A DNA stretch of 64,000 nt, taken from the NCBI GenBank assembly GCA_026988015.1, contig JALSMA010000077.1, positions 1 through 64,000 on the forward strand, given 5' to 3'. Made by a program: the position numbers and the translations under genes. Positions within the stretch are counted from its first letter, which is position 1. Each line of letters starts with the position of its first letter. Shown here piece after piece: positions 30,370 to 38,844 of the stretch. This DNA is from Desulfobulbaceae bacterium. Lineage in GTDB: Bacteria; Desulfobacterota; Desulfobulbia; Desulfobulbales; Desulfocapsaceae. The notes beneath the pieces were generated by a model that was not told the origin of the DNA, made no database searches, and saw only the letters and a program-made list of their open reading frames with translations.

Positions 30370-31119
30370 ATGCAAAAAAAGCAGGACAATGTTGACGCTA
30401 TCTTCAAAGTTGATCAGATAAATGAGGATTTCGTATTCAACGATCGGGTAGCTCGGGTCTTTGACGACATGCTCGACCGCTCAATACCTTTTTACAGCGA
30501 AGTCATTCTCTCCATCGCTCGAATTTTTGAATCCTTACTTGACGATGGCGTAAAAGTTGTGGATCTCGGTTGTGCCACCGGTGCTACCATTCTTCAGTTG
30601 AGCCGCCTCCTTGAAGAGAAAAGCCTTCTCTATACCGGGATTGACAACTCACAGGCCATGCTTGACCAGGCAACACTCAAAGCAGAACTCTTCTCAAAAC
30701 AGGACCGCCTCACATTCATCCGGGAAGACATCATGGATCTACACCAAACTGGCACCTCAGCCTTTATTCTGAATTATACCCTGCAGTTTATCCGCCCCCT
30801 GTACAGAGAGGGCTTCCTGAAACAACTCTATGACAATCTCATCCCCGGCGGTATCTGCATTTTAAGTGAAAAAATCATTTCACATCATCCCAGGCTCAAT
30901 AGAAGCTATATAGACATCTATCATCAGTTAAAAAAAGAACGGGGATATTCCGAACTCGAAATAGCAAAAAAAAGAGAAGCACTGGAAAACGTCCTGATCC
31001 CCTGTTCCATGGAAGAAAACAGATCAATGCTGCATTCAGCTGGCTTTATAGAGGTTGAACCGTTTTTCCAGTGGTTCAACTTTGTCTCTTTTCTTGCCAT
31101 CAAACCCCCTCTAACATAA
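30370..31119 (+). CDS. cmoA: Carboxy-SAM synthase CmoA
   Basis: Product of 249 aa. It opens with an FNDRVARVFDDMLDRSIPFY segment and the SAM site VVDLGCATGATILQL, with LNYTLQFIRP and KIISHHPRLNRSYIDIYHQLKKERGYSELEI, the CmoA diagnostic C-terminal half. It converts SAM plus prephenate into carboxy-SAM. CmoB, encoded 10 bp downstream, uses that cofactor to make 5-carboxymethoxyuridine at the wobble position of tRNAs. Both genes form a clear pair. Confidence 0.95.
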   Translation: MQKKQDNVDAIFKVDQINEDFVFNDRVARVFDDMLDRSIPFYSEVILSIARIFESLLDDGVKVVDLGCATGATILQLSRLLEEKSLLYTGIDNSQAMLDQATLKAELFSKQDRLTFIREDIMDLHQTGTSAFILNYTLQFIRPLYREGFLKQLYDNLIPGGICILSEKIISHHPRLNRSYIDIYHQLKKERGYSELEIAKKREALENVLIPCSMEENRSMLHSAGFIEVEPFFQWFNFVSFLAIKPPLT

Positions 31120-31129
31120 AGAGTGCAGT

Positions 31130-32089
31130 ATGAGTTACATTGACCAGCTTCCAGGCAGTGCAAAGGTGGATCAGATCCGCCAGATACACGAGCAAAAACT
31201 GCAGTGGGTGAACCAGAACAAAAAGGGCTTCCTGCGTTACCGAACCCCTTTTGAAGTGCTCAAAAGTTTTCCTGCCGCATCCGTTGACTGCGACCAGGAG
31301 ATGGTAACTATTGGCAACAGAGCAGACATCTCTTCTGCAGATAGACAAATTATTGAGAACAGCCTGCGCAGCTTCATGCCATGGCGAAAAGGGCCTTTTT
31401 CAATATATGGCATTGATGTTAATTCGGAGTGGCAGAGTCAGCGAAAATGGCAGCGGTTGCTGCCAGAACTGCCAGAACTGAAAGACAAAATAGTAGCAGA
31501 TGTAGGCTGCAGTAATGGTTACTACATGTTTCGCATGGTCCCACATAAGCCGAAACTTGTCATCGGATTTGAGCCATCGGTACAGCACTATTACTGCTTC
31601 AAAGGCCTAAACAGTATGGCAGGACAGAAAAATCTGGAAATCAATTTATTGGGCGTCGAACAACTGCAACTCTTCCCTGAATGTTTTGATGTCCTTTTTT
31701 TAATGGGAATTATCTATCATCGAAGCTCGCCAGTCGACACCCTGCGGGACGTGTTATCCTCTTTGAGAAGTGGAGGCAGCCTCATCCTGGAATCCCAGGC
31801 CATACCCGGCACAGAAGAAATAGCCATCTTTCCAAAAAAGACCTATGCCAAGGTTCCCGGAACCTATTTTGTTCCAACAGCCCACTGCCTGAGCAACTGG
31901 CTCAGCCGCGCAGGATTCATGGACATCGATATGTTCTGCCAGCACCCCATGTCAAGTGCAGAACAACGCAGGACAGATTGGATGCAATTTGAGTCCTACT
32001 CCGACTTCCTTGATCCGAGTGATCCCGGAAAAACCATAGAAGGATATCCAGCACCTGACAGGGTGTTCTTCCTTGCTCGGAAAAAATAA
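31130..32089 (+). CDS. cmoB: tRNA U34 carboxymethyltransferase CmoB
   Basis: Product of 319 aa. The signature is MPWRKGPFSIYGIDVNSEWQ near residue 84, then the Rossmann SAM site VADVGCSNGYYMFRM and VLFLMGIIYHRSSPVDTL. It transfers the carboxymethyl group from carboxy-SAM onto hydroxyuridine-34 of tRNA. It directly follows cmoA, so the two enzymes act in order in the cytoplasm. Confidence 0.95.
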   Translation: MSYIDQLPGSAKVDQIRQIHEQKLQWVNQNKKGFLRYRTPFEVLKSFPAASVDCDQEMVTIGNRADISSADRQIIENSLRSFMPWRKGPFSIYGIDVNSEWQSQRKWQRLLPELPELKDKIVADVGCSNGYYMFRMVPHKPKLVIGFEPSVQHYYCFKGLNSMAGQKNLEINLLGVEQLQLFPECFDVLFLMGIIYHRSSPVDTLRDVLSSLRSGGSLILESQAIPGTEEIAIFPKKTYAKVPGTYFVPTAHCLSNWLSRAGFMDIDMFCQHPMSSAEQRRTDWMQFESYSDFLDPSDPGKTIEGYPAPDRVFFLARKK

Positions 32090-32184
32090 CTAACCGCAGC
32101 AGCTTTGCTTGCCTTTGGGAGTAAGTGTGGTAAACTTGCAATCAAATAGTTTTACTGGATTTCTAAACTTGTAAGGAGCATATA

Positions 32185-32745
32185 ATGGATCAGAAGAAAT
32201 GTACACTTTACAGCGGTGGCCTCAAAGGTGCCGAGGCAACCTTTGGGGAGTCAGCGGAAAAGCACGGCATCAAAGAGATCATCTATACCTTTGAAGGCCA
32301 CAAACTCAACCGCAACAAAAATTCTGTGATCCTGAGTAAAGAAGAGCTGGAACGTGGTGATATCTCCATGGAGCTGGCATCAAGGATGCTCAACCGCACC
32401 TACTATGAAACCGAGAAGATTCGTAAGGTTCTGCAGACCATTTTCCACATGGTTAACAACGGTCATCAGGTTTTTGTTGTCGGGACAATCATGGACGATA
32501 ACTCTGTAAAAGGTGGTACAGGCTGGGCCGTTGAGCTTGCTAAACTCTTCAACCGCCCCCTTCACGTCTTCGATCAGCCAAAAAAACGATGGTTTTCCTG
32601 GAAAGAAAGTGAGTGGCAGGAAGACACTCCACTCATCGAATATGACACCTTTGTTGGCTCAGGAACACGCTACTTAAATGATGCCGGTCGTGAAGCCATT
32701 GAAAAACTTTTCACTGACTCCTGCGCCAGTGCTCACGGGGAATGA
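32185..32745 (+). CDS. SLOG-like Rossmann protein of unknown function
   Basis: Product of 186 aa, preceded by AAGGAG. It starts with a glycine-rich TLYSGGLKGAEATFGESAEKHG stretch and has a second glycine-containing strand-turn (FVVGTIMDDNSVKGGTGWAVELAKLF) and a C-terminal VGSGTRYLNDAGREAIEKLF. This pattern (SGG..GAE and a later GGTGWA) resembles SLOG/lysine-decarboxylase-like nucleotide-binding folds such as YpsA or molybdenum-carrier relatives; I infer the fold, not the function. One bp separates it from the HIT-protein gene, a probable coupled pair acting on nucleotides. Confidence 0.7.
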   Translation: MDQKKCTLYSGGLKGAEATFGESAEKHGIKEIIYTFEGHKLNRNKNSVILSKEELERGDISMELASRMLNRTYYETEKIRKVLQTIFHMVNNGHQVFVVGTIMDDNSVKGGTGWAVELAKLFNRPLHVFDQPKKRWFSWKESEWQEDTPLIEYDTFVGSGTRYLNDAGREAIEKLFTDSCASAHGE

Positions 32746-32746
32746 C

Positions 32747-33088
32747 ATGAGCAGCGACTGCCTGTTTTGCAAAATTGGTGCCGGAGAAATTCCGGCAGAG
32801 AAGCTTTACGAAGATGACGATCTGCTCGCCTTTCGTGATATTGCCCCCCAAGCCCCGGTTCATTTCCTGGTCATCCCCAAAAAACATATTCAGGCCCCTT
32901 CCGGAGTGGGTGAGAACGACGAAGCCCTCATCGGTAAAATGATGCGTACCGCCTCAAAGGTTGCAGAGGAAAATGGGATCAGTGACTATCGACTGGTTTT
33001 CAATAACGGCGCAAAAGCTGGCCAGACCGTCTTCCACATCCACATGCATGTGCTGGGCGGGCGACCATTAAGCTGGCCTCCGGGCTGA
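32747..33088 (+). CDS. HIT-family (HinT-like) nucleotide hydrolase
   Basis: Product of 113 aa starting at the ATG one base after the previous stop. It begins CLFCKIGAGEIPAEKLYEDDDLLAFRDI, the HinT signature, with the histidine triad HIHMH near the C-terminus (VFHIHMHVLGG). HinT-type enzymes hydrolyse purine nucleoside phosphoramidates and aminoacyl-AMPs. Co-transcription with the SLOG-like gene is likely. No distinct terminator follows; the Uup gene is convergent. Confidence 0.93.
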   Translation: MSSDCLFCKIGAGEIPAEKLYEDDDLLAFRDIAPQAPVHFLVIPKKHIQAPSGVGENDEALIGKMMRTASKVAEENGISDYRLVFNNGAKAGQTVFHIHMHVLGGRPLSWPPG

Positions 33089-33205
33089 TTGAGACAACAA
33101 AATTCTCCGAGCCATCCTGTCTTGCAGCTAGAGTAAAGCTGCAGAGCAGGATCACCTCGCCTCACGGTCAATATTAAGTTGTTTCTCTGCCTTGAAGCAT
33201 CAGGA

Positions 33206-35056
33206 TCAAACTCCACTCTTCTTCTTTTCCTCAAGATCATCCCAACGCTCATAAAGTCCCTCAACTGCGATTTTCGCCTGCTCAAGTTCCGCCCACACAG
33301 CCTCAAGCTTCTGCGGATCCGCCACAGTTTCCGGGGCATCCAGAATACCCTGAAGCCGTTCAAGCTCCTCCTCTCCAGTCATTATTTTTTCCTCTATCTG
33401 ATCATACTCACGCTGATCCATATAAGAAAGCGTACCGGACTTTTTCTGTTTCCCCTTTGCTGCAGCGACTTTCACACCGACCAAGAGACCACTGCTATCA
33501 TCAGCCGTCCCCTTCCTGCCTAAATCCGCAAGCCACTGTTCATAATCAGCATAATATGCCACATTCCCCTTACCATCAAACCCCAGAACCTGCTCACATA
33601 CCGAATCCAGGAGATAACGATCATGGCTTACCAGCACAAGGGCACCCGGAAAATCAAGAAGGCTCTCCTCCAGAATATCAAGGGATGGAATATCCAGGTC
33701 ATTTGTCGGTTCATCGAGGAGAAGGATGTCAGCAGGATGCCGCATGAGTTCCGCTATAAGAATACGAGCTTGTTCTCCACCCGAGAGCTGTCCCACAGGA
33801 GTCTCAAGCTGCTCAGCCCGAAAAAGAAACCGCTGGGCCCAGGAGACCACGTGATAAGAGGACTCCCGAAAAATAATTGAATCGCCATCAGGAGCTAGGG
33901 CCTGCCTCAGTGTGATCTCAGGATTGATAGACTCACGTTTCTGATCAAAACTCACAATTTTCACATCAGGAGCTGTTGTAACGATCCCCCTATCCGGCCT
34001 GGTATCACCATCGGTAGTACTTGCTGCGATAATCGCCATCAGGGTGGACTTTCCACATCCATTCCTCCCCAGCAATCCCAGCCGGGTTCCCGGAGACAGC
34101 ACCATGTCAAGATCACTGAAAAGAGATTTCCCATCATATCCCTTAGTTATGCCATTGGCCTCAAAGAGTTTTTTCGTTTTTCGACCAGTGGCATCAAAGT
34201 CAATACGCACCTGTTTCATCGACCGGTTTCTGCCTTTCACTTCATTGAGCTGTGCCTGTAGTTTATGCGCTTCATCGATCCGATAACGGGCCTTGGTGGC
34301 ACGTGCCTTTGGCCCGCGACTGAGCCACTCCGCCTCACGACGCATCTTGTTTGCAAGGCGTTCTTCAAGTTGCTGCTGGTGTTCTAGAAATTTAATCCTG
34401 GCCTGTAAAAATCTGAAATAGCCGCCATCCACCTCAAGGGATCCTTGAGGATACACGGATGAAAGCTCCACGATTCTGCTGGCAATATTTTCAAGAAAAC
34501 GCCGATCATGAGTCACCAGTAAGAACGCATCAGGGCTTTTAGGCAGAGCTCCGGAGAGCATTTTCTCAAGCCAGACCACCCCTTCAATGTCAAGATGGTT
34601 GGTTGGCTCATCCATGACCAGAATATCCGGCTCCACAACAAAACTACAGCAGATGGCAAGGCGTTTCCGCCAGCCTCCGGAAAGATGCTTCACTGCAATC
34701 GAAGGATCCGGGAAATCCGCCCTTGAAAGCAAGGCCTGTACTCTGTTGTAACGCTCGATCTCATCTAAATTCAGGGATTCAAGGGCAGCTTCAAGGTTTT
34801 CCTCAATGGAGACCTCCTCCTGAAACACATCTGCCTGGGCAAGATAGGATGTTCTGATATTTTTACGAGTAATCACCTTGCCGTCATCAGGCTCCACACG
34901 ACCACACAGTATTTTCAGCAAGGTGGATTTTCCACTTCCATTAGGGCCGATAAGACCAATGCGGTCACCCCGGTGTATCACGAGATCAATCTGTTCAAAA
35001 AGACGCTGGGCACCAAAGGATTTCCCAACGGCCTGGCAGGTTAAAAGATGAGACAT
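33206..35056 (-). CDS. uup: ABC-F ATPase, Uup type
   Basis: Product of 616 aa with two fused ABC domains and no membrane segments. First domain: GPNGSGKSTLLKIL and LSGGWRKRLAICC; second: GRNGCGKSTLMAI and LSGGEQARILIAEL. The P-site linker region (ERLANKMRREAEWLSRGPKARATKARYRI) and a C-terminal coiled coil (about residues 560-616) match Uup rather than EttA. Such proteins act on ribosomes or DNA-transaction intermediates. Divergent from the peptidase gene across 197 bp. Confidence 0.92.
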   Translation of the reverse strand: MSHLLTCQAVGKSFGAQRLFEQIDLVIHRGDRIGLIGPNGSGKSTLLKILCGRVEPDDGKVITRKNIRTSYLAQADVFQEEVSIEENLEAALESLNLDEIERYNRVQALLSRADFPDPSIAVKHLSGGWRKRLAICCSFVVEPDILVMDEPTNHLDIEGVVWLEKMLSGALPKSPDAFLLVTHDRRFLENIASRIVELSSVYPQGSLEVDGGYFRFLQARIKFLEHQQQLEERLANKMRREAEWLSRGPKARATKARYRIDEAHKLQAQLNEVKGRNRSMKQVRIDFDATGRKTKKLFEANGITKGYDGKSLFSDLDMVLSPGTRLGLLGRNGCGKSTLMAIIAASTTDGDTRPDRGIVTTAPDVKIVSFDQKRESINPEITLRQALAPDGDSIIFRESSYHVVSWAQRFLFRAEQLETPVGQLSGGEQARILIAELMRHPADILLLDEPTNDLDIPSLDILEESLLDFPGALVLVSHDRYLLDSVCEQVLGFDGKGNVAYYADYEQWLADLGRKGTADDSSGLLVGVKVAAAKGKQKKSGTLSYMDQREYDQIEEKIMTGEEELERLQGILDAPETVADPQKLEAVWAELEQAKIAVEGLYERWDDLEEKKKSGV

Positions 35057-35253
35057 AAGATTCTACACAAAATATATAAAGTGATGAAAAAATGGGAAGA
35101 TGAACTGCATCAGAGACCATTTTTTATTGAATTTTCAGCGCTGCACGAGTATAACAACTGACTATTGAATATAAAGCTGATCAAGGGTGATCCGCAAGGT
35201 AGCATACCCTCTCCCAAGCCCCCTGTACATACTAAAATACCAATCAAATCGCA

Positions 35254-36261
35254 ATGAGTGACCACTTACATATTATCCTTATCGGTGACGAAGGAAAAGC
35301 CCGGAATCTTCTTTTTTCAAAACGAAAATTGAAATTCACATTCTTCATCATCGTTTCTCTTTTTCTCACCCTGAGTTTCCTCAGCTATAAATCTTATCAT
35401 TTTTTTCATAGCAATAGAATGCTGGACAGTCAGGTTGCAGAGCTGAACCGGGAACTCAAGGAGATATACCAGCTCAAAGATGTCCTCGCAGATCAAGTGC
35501 AAAATCTTCAGGAGGAAAATAGTGCCCAGACAGCTGCGTTTCAGCAGGAAAAAGCCACTCTCCTGAACACTGCAGTGTCCGAGCTTGAAGAACGCAGTGA
35601 GATGATTGAGCGAATCATGGCCAATATCGGTATTGAGGCAAAAGATCTCCCGGCTGGTAACAACAACTCCGGCGGGCCCTTCATTTCCCCAAAAGACACC
35701 ATCGGCAAGGAACTTCTTTATCGCTCCGACCGCTACATGGACACAATCAATTCCCTGCCACTGGGACGACCCGTCCCCGGACTAGTCACCTCAAAATACG
35801 GCCACCGCACTGACCCTGTTAACGGCAGAAAGGGGTTCCATTCAGGAGTTGACATGCGGGGGGCCTATGGGCAGAAAATTCTGGCCACCGCTGATGGAAC
35901 AGTAAAAAAAGCGTTCAGAAACGGTAGCTATGGAAAATATGTTGAGATCAATCATGGTAATGGTTACAGCACCAAATTTGCCCATATGAAAAAAATTCTG
36001 GTAAAGCGTGGGGACAGAGTAAAACGTGGCCAGGCAATCGGTATTGTCGGATCCAGCGGCCGATCCACTGGCCCCCACCTTCATTACGAAGTATGTTTTA
36101 ACAATAAACCACTTAATCCCAGCAAATTTCTCCGGGTTGACAAGCTCATCCGTGCAATTGTTATTCCCAGACTGAGCCCGGAAACAAATCGTGAAAAAAT
36201 CAGGCACCAGTTACTTGCCGCAAACAAAACGACACCGGCAAACGCTGCTGCGGAGAAATAA
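35254..36261 (+). CDS. M23-family murein peptidase with N-terminal membrane anchor
   Basis: Product of 335 aa. A membrane segment lies at about residues 26-45 (TFFIIVSLFLTLSFLSY), then a coiled coil (residues about 55-125), then the LytM/M23 domain (residues about 175-300). Zinc ligands are seen in HSGVDMRG (H-x3-D) and HLHYEV (HxH). It probably cleaves peptidoglycan cross-bridges in the periplasm. It is followed after 1 bp by a bactofilin gene, a pair known from cell-shape control in several Proteobacteria. No clear ribosome site upstream. Confidence 0.92.
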   Translation: MSDHLHIILIGDEGKARNLLFSKRKLKFTFFIIVSLFLTLSFLSYKSYHFFHSNRMLDSQVAELNRELKEIYQLKDVLADQVQNLQEENSAQTAAFQQEKATLLNTAVSELEERSEMIERIMANIGIEAKDLPAGNNNSGGPFISPKDTIGKELLYRSDRYMDTINSLPLGRPVPGLVTSKYGHRTDPVNGRKGFHSGVDMRGAYGQKILATADGTVKKAFRNGSYGKYVEINHGNGYSTKFAHMKKILVKRGDRVKRGQAIGIVGSSGRSTGPHLHYEVCFNNKPLNPSKFLRVDKLIRAIVIPRLSPETNREKIRHQLLAANKTTPANAAAEK

Positions 36262-36262
36262 T

Positions 36263-36685
36263 ATGGCCATGTTCAGCAAAAAAGACAGCTTTGAGGAAGA
36301 GTGCGAAAAAGCCGAAAAAGAGGTTATCTCTTCAATCATTGATTCCAGAATGACCATGAAAGGAGAACTCATTTTTGAAGGAAAAGCCAGGATCGACGGA
36401 GCGGTTGAAGGAAACATCAAAGGTGAGCACCTTATCCTCAGCGAAGGAGGAACAATTCAGGGAGACATCCAGGTGTCCACCTTTGTCTGCCATGGCACCC
36501 TTGAAGGAAACATCAAGGCTCGCATGGTCACCGCACGCAAATCCTGTCAAATCCGTGGCCTCATAGACAGTAACAGCCTAAGCGTCGAACCGGGCGCACA
36601 ACTCAGCGGTGAGATAAAAGTTGCCAGTAGTGAGCTGCATCTGGTAGAAGAGACGAACAGCAATGAGCAAACAGCCGTCAGCTGA
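36263..36685 (+). CDS. Bactofilin
   Basis: Product of 140 aa from the ATG at 36263; a longer upstream frame is rejected as it would overlap the peptidase gene by 70 bp. The DUF583 bactofilin core is clear (about residues 25-120): SSIIDSRMTMKGELIFEGKARIDGAVEGNIKGEHLILSE has the regular beta-helix repeat of G-x-I/V pattern. Bactofilins polymerise without nucleotide and localise cell-wall enzymes such as M23 peptidases; here the peptidase gene is immediately upstream. Its 3' end overlaps the next gene by 23 bp. Confidence 0.93.
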   Translation: MAMFSKKDSFEEECEKAEKEVISSIIDSRMTMKGELIFEGKARIDGAVEGNIKGEHLILSEGGTIQGDIQVSTFVCHGTLEGNIKARMVTARKSCQIRGLIDSNSLSVEPGAQLSGEIKVASSELHLVEETNSNEQTAVS

Positions 36686-36956
36686 ACGCAGCCCCATCCA
36701 CGACTATTCCATGCAACCAAACGACCTTCCATCCCCCGCTAATCGTATTTTATGCCCGGAGTGTGGCAACGACGAAGAATTCTACGAAGTTGCTGAAAAT
36801 GCCATTATCACTACACTTTACACCCAAAACGATGATGGTAGTTTTACTCCTCGCGAGGACAGCTCCCAAATTCTCGGCGAAATTAAACTGATCTGCGGTC
36901 AATGCCAGAAAGACCTGTCCAGGTTCCATCAACGCTTCTCGGAAATGCTCTTTTGA
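36663..36956 (+). CDS. Zinc-ribbon-like small protein
   Basis: Product of 97 aa. CPECGNDEEFYEVAENAI and CGQCQKDLSRF place four cysteines as CPxC...CxxC, a zinc-ribbon arrangement. It overlaps the bactofilin 3' end by 23 bp and its TGA is contained in the TTGA start of the next gene. I do not recognise a named family. Its role is likely regulatory or structural, with the neighbours. Confidence 0.75.
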   Translation: MSKQPSAERSPIHDYSMQPNDLPSPANRILCPECGNDEEFYEVAENAIITTLYTQNDDGSFTPREDSSQILGEIKLICGQCQKDLSRFHQRFSEMLF

Positions 36957-37720
36957 ACTCCACTTCCCGCCGTATCATCACCAGCAATCAGGATCTCCAG
37001 GGCCAGCAACACAAAATCGGATCAGGTGACATCATTGCCTGTCGCTTGCGAATGAAATATGAAGAGGAGCACATCCTCCTTGATTTTGTGGAACGTGGAG
37101 TGCACCTTATCCCGTCAGCCACATCACAATTCGCCTCCCGCTCCAAAACTTTTCAGGCAAGAATACTTGCCTCTTTTATGATTCCAGATACCGTGGTTAT
37201 TTATGATATCCACGGACTGCTTGAAACTGTATCCCTCTACGGACACCATGGCATTGGAAAAGTTGTGTTAAAGCATGACAGGAAAAATGCGGGACTTGGT
37301 ATTCATCTGTTTCAAGATATTGAAGATGTGTACACTCAGGCAGCAAACGGTGTCCTGCCATACCCCTTTGTCCTGCAACCTTTTATAAACAACAGCCGTG
37401 ATATCCGGATTATCATCCTTGGTGATTACACTGAGGCCTATGAACGTCACAATCCAGATAATTTCCGCAACAACCTTCACTGCGGTGGCAACGCAGAGCC
37501 ATTTATCCTGAACGAGGAGCAGCACAAATTCTGCCAGGAGATCATGGAAAGGGCCAGGTTTCCCTATGGGCACCTGGATCTTATGATCACCGAAAGCAAC
37601 AAAACATATCTGGCTGAAATTAATTTGAGAGGTGGAATCAAAGGTGCTGCCATCGATCCCGGCAGTTATCAGAAAAAGGTTCTGGCAGTTGAAGAAAAAC
37701 TGCTCCGTGCCATGCTTTAA
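36953..37720 (+). CDS. RimK-like ATP-grasp ligase
   Basis: About 255 aa if translation begins at the TTG (36953) in the TTGA overlap with the previous stop; the open frame continues 17 codons upstream, so the start is uncertain. ATP-grasp features: GKVVLKHDRKNAGLGIHLF (ATP lysine and loop), FVLQPFINNSRDIRIIILGD, NNLHCGGNAEPF and the metal-binding YLAEINLRGGIKGA. The order matches RimK-type ligases, which add amino acids to protein or small-molecule carboxylates. The substrate is unknown. It closes a four-gene overlapping unit with peptidase, bactofilin and zinc ribbon. Confidence 0.82.
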   Translation: MNSTSRRIITSNQDLQGQQHKIGSGDIIACRLRMKYEEEHILLDFVERGVHLIPSATSQFASRSKTFQARILASFMIPDTVVIYDIHGLLETVSLYGHHGIGKVVLKHDRKNAGLGIHLFQDIEDVYTQAANGVLPYPFVLQPFINNSRDIRIIILGDYTEAYERHNPDNFRNNLHCGGNAEPFILNEEQHKFCQEIMERARFPYGHLDLMITESNKTYLAEINLRGGIKGAAIDPGSYQKKVLAVEEKLLRAML

Positions 37721-37773
37721 TTCAGCAAAGAGATTCTCACACCCCTTCCCCGCTTTCCATGACACCATAAAAA

Positions 37774-37808
37774 AAAAGGCGTTACCCTCGATGAGGGTAA
37801 CGCCTTTT
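37774..37808. terminator. Bidirectional terminator between the ATP-grasp gene and dsrC
   Basis: A perfect 16-bp stem (37774-37789 with 37793-37808, 3-nt loop). The minus strand runs into a long T tract (from 37777 to 37769), and the plus-strand arm ends in TTTT. It serves both convergent genes. Confidence 0.93.
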
Positions 37809-37843
37809 GCTACGTCATAAAACCGTATTCAGTTATGAATTAA

Positions 37844-38164
37844 TTATACACAACCGGTAGGTTTAGGAAGACCAGCCATCTTACAAGCACCTTTACCTGG
37901 TCCTGACGGAAACAACTCATAAATTCTCTTAAGAGGGAAACCAGTGGTCTTGGAAAGAATACGTACCATGGGAGCAATACCATTCTTTCTATAGTACTCA
38001 CGAAGAGCGTCAATTACTTTGTGATGCTCATCGGTAAGCTCATCAATACCCTCAACACCTTTAACGTAATCAATCCAATCATCATTCATGTCATCCATAC
38101 CGTTAAGCAGGAATCCATCTTCATCACAGTTGTAGGTATTTCCGTTGTGTTCTATTGTAGGCAT
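37844..38164 (-). CDS. dsrC: DsrC, sulfur-carrier partner of dissimilatory sulfite reductase
   Basis: Product of 106 aa. The diagnostic C-terminal arm has both redox cysteines: GACKMAGLPKPTGCV, with Cys94 and the penultimate Cys105 separated by ten residues. A protein with only the last cysteine would be TusE, so this is genuine DsrC. It carries the sulfur from DsrAB as a trisulfide to the DsrMKJOP complex. A strong sigma-70-like promoter lies upstream and a GGAGG site before the ATG. As in most sulfate reducers it is not beside dsrAB. Confidence 0.97.
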   Translation of the reverse strand: MPTIEHNGNTYNCDEDGFLLNGMDDMNDDWIDYVKGVEGIDELTDEHHKVIDALREYYRKNGIAPMVRILSKTTGFPLKRIYELFPSGPGKGACKMAGLPKPTGCV

Positions 38165-38236
38165 TTTATTCCTCCGTAAAAATATTGTTTAGTGGCTTTC
38201 ACCGTTTCTGATTCTCTTTCTAAAGCAGTGACAGCC

Positions 38237-38265
38237 TAATTACTACAGACACAAAATTTTGTCAA
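38237..38265 (-). promoter_or_regulatory. Sigma-70-type promoter of dsrC
   Basis: On the minus strand a perfect -35 TTGACA (38260-38265) is followed after exactly 17 bp by TAATTA (38237-38242) as -10. It lies about 73 bp upstream of the dsrC ATG, fitting a highly expressed gene. Confidence 0.7.
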
Positions 38266-38573
38266 GTGAATGAACAATCATTTTGCGTGGGCCAAGTCAT
38301 CTCATATGTCACGATAAAACTGTACTTATTTGCTCCATCCCTCCACAGACACAAGCAAAACAATTACATTTAAACAGTGAATCAGTTAGATAGTTTTCGC
38401 TCCTTTTCTCCTTAGCCTGCCGTCCTCAAAACTGCCCCGGATGCACGATTATGTTTTTTTTGTCTTAATGCAGTTGTCCCAGGTGAGAACACTGTTTTTT
38501 CTTGCACTGCACTCCTAGAAAAGGTAGATTTTCTTAACTTAAAATTCAGCATCTATTGTGAATACAAGTCTTA
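38266..38573. other. AT-rich intergenic stretch between the dsrC promoter and the repeat
   Basis: About 300 bp without a plausible gene on either strand. I see no RNA motif or clear hairpin, only mixed AT-rich sequence, before the dispersed repeat copy begins. Confidence 0.5.
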
Positions 38574-38753
38574 ATGGGTTCATAAAACCTTTTTACCTGC
38601 TTTGTTGATGCAAATTTTCAATCATTACAACGTACTCTGTACGCTAAAATAAATAAAAATCATGCATCTCGCGCCCACAGAAAATACTCTTGGGGCCATC
38701 TGAAGTTTTTTACTTATCCATCTATCAATTAACCTTTTTTAGGAGATTGTCAA
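38574..38753 (+). repeat. Dispersed repeat, copy A
   Basis: About 180 bp and similar to copies at 50.4, 56.8 and 41.4 kb. Shared blocks include ACCTGCTTTGTTGATGC, ACGTACTCTGTACGC and CATCTGAAGTTTTTTACTTA, ending GGAGATTGTCAA. It has about 28 bp extra in the middle compared with copy B. It ends 91 bp before ppiD. See the findings. Confidence 0.7.
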
Positions 38754-38844
38754 TTTTCGTTTCTCCAGATTCAAATAACCGAAACGACCATTATATCAAT
38801 TACTAAACAATCCCCGTAAACGCAAACACCACAGAGAACCCAAT

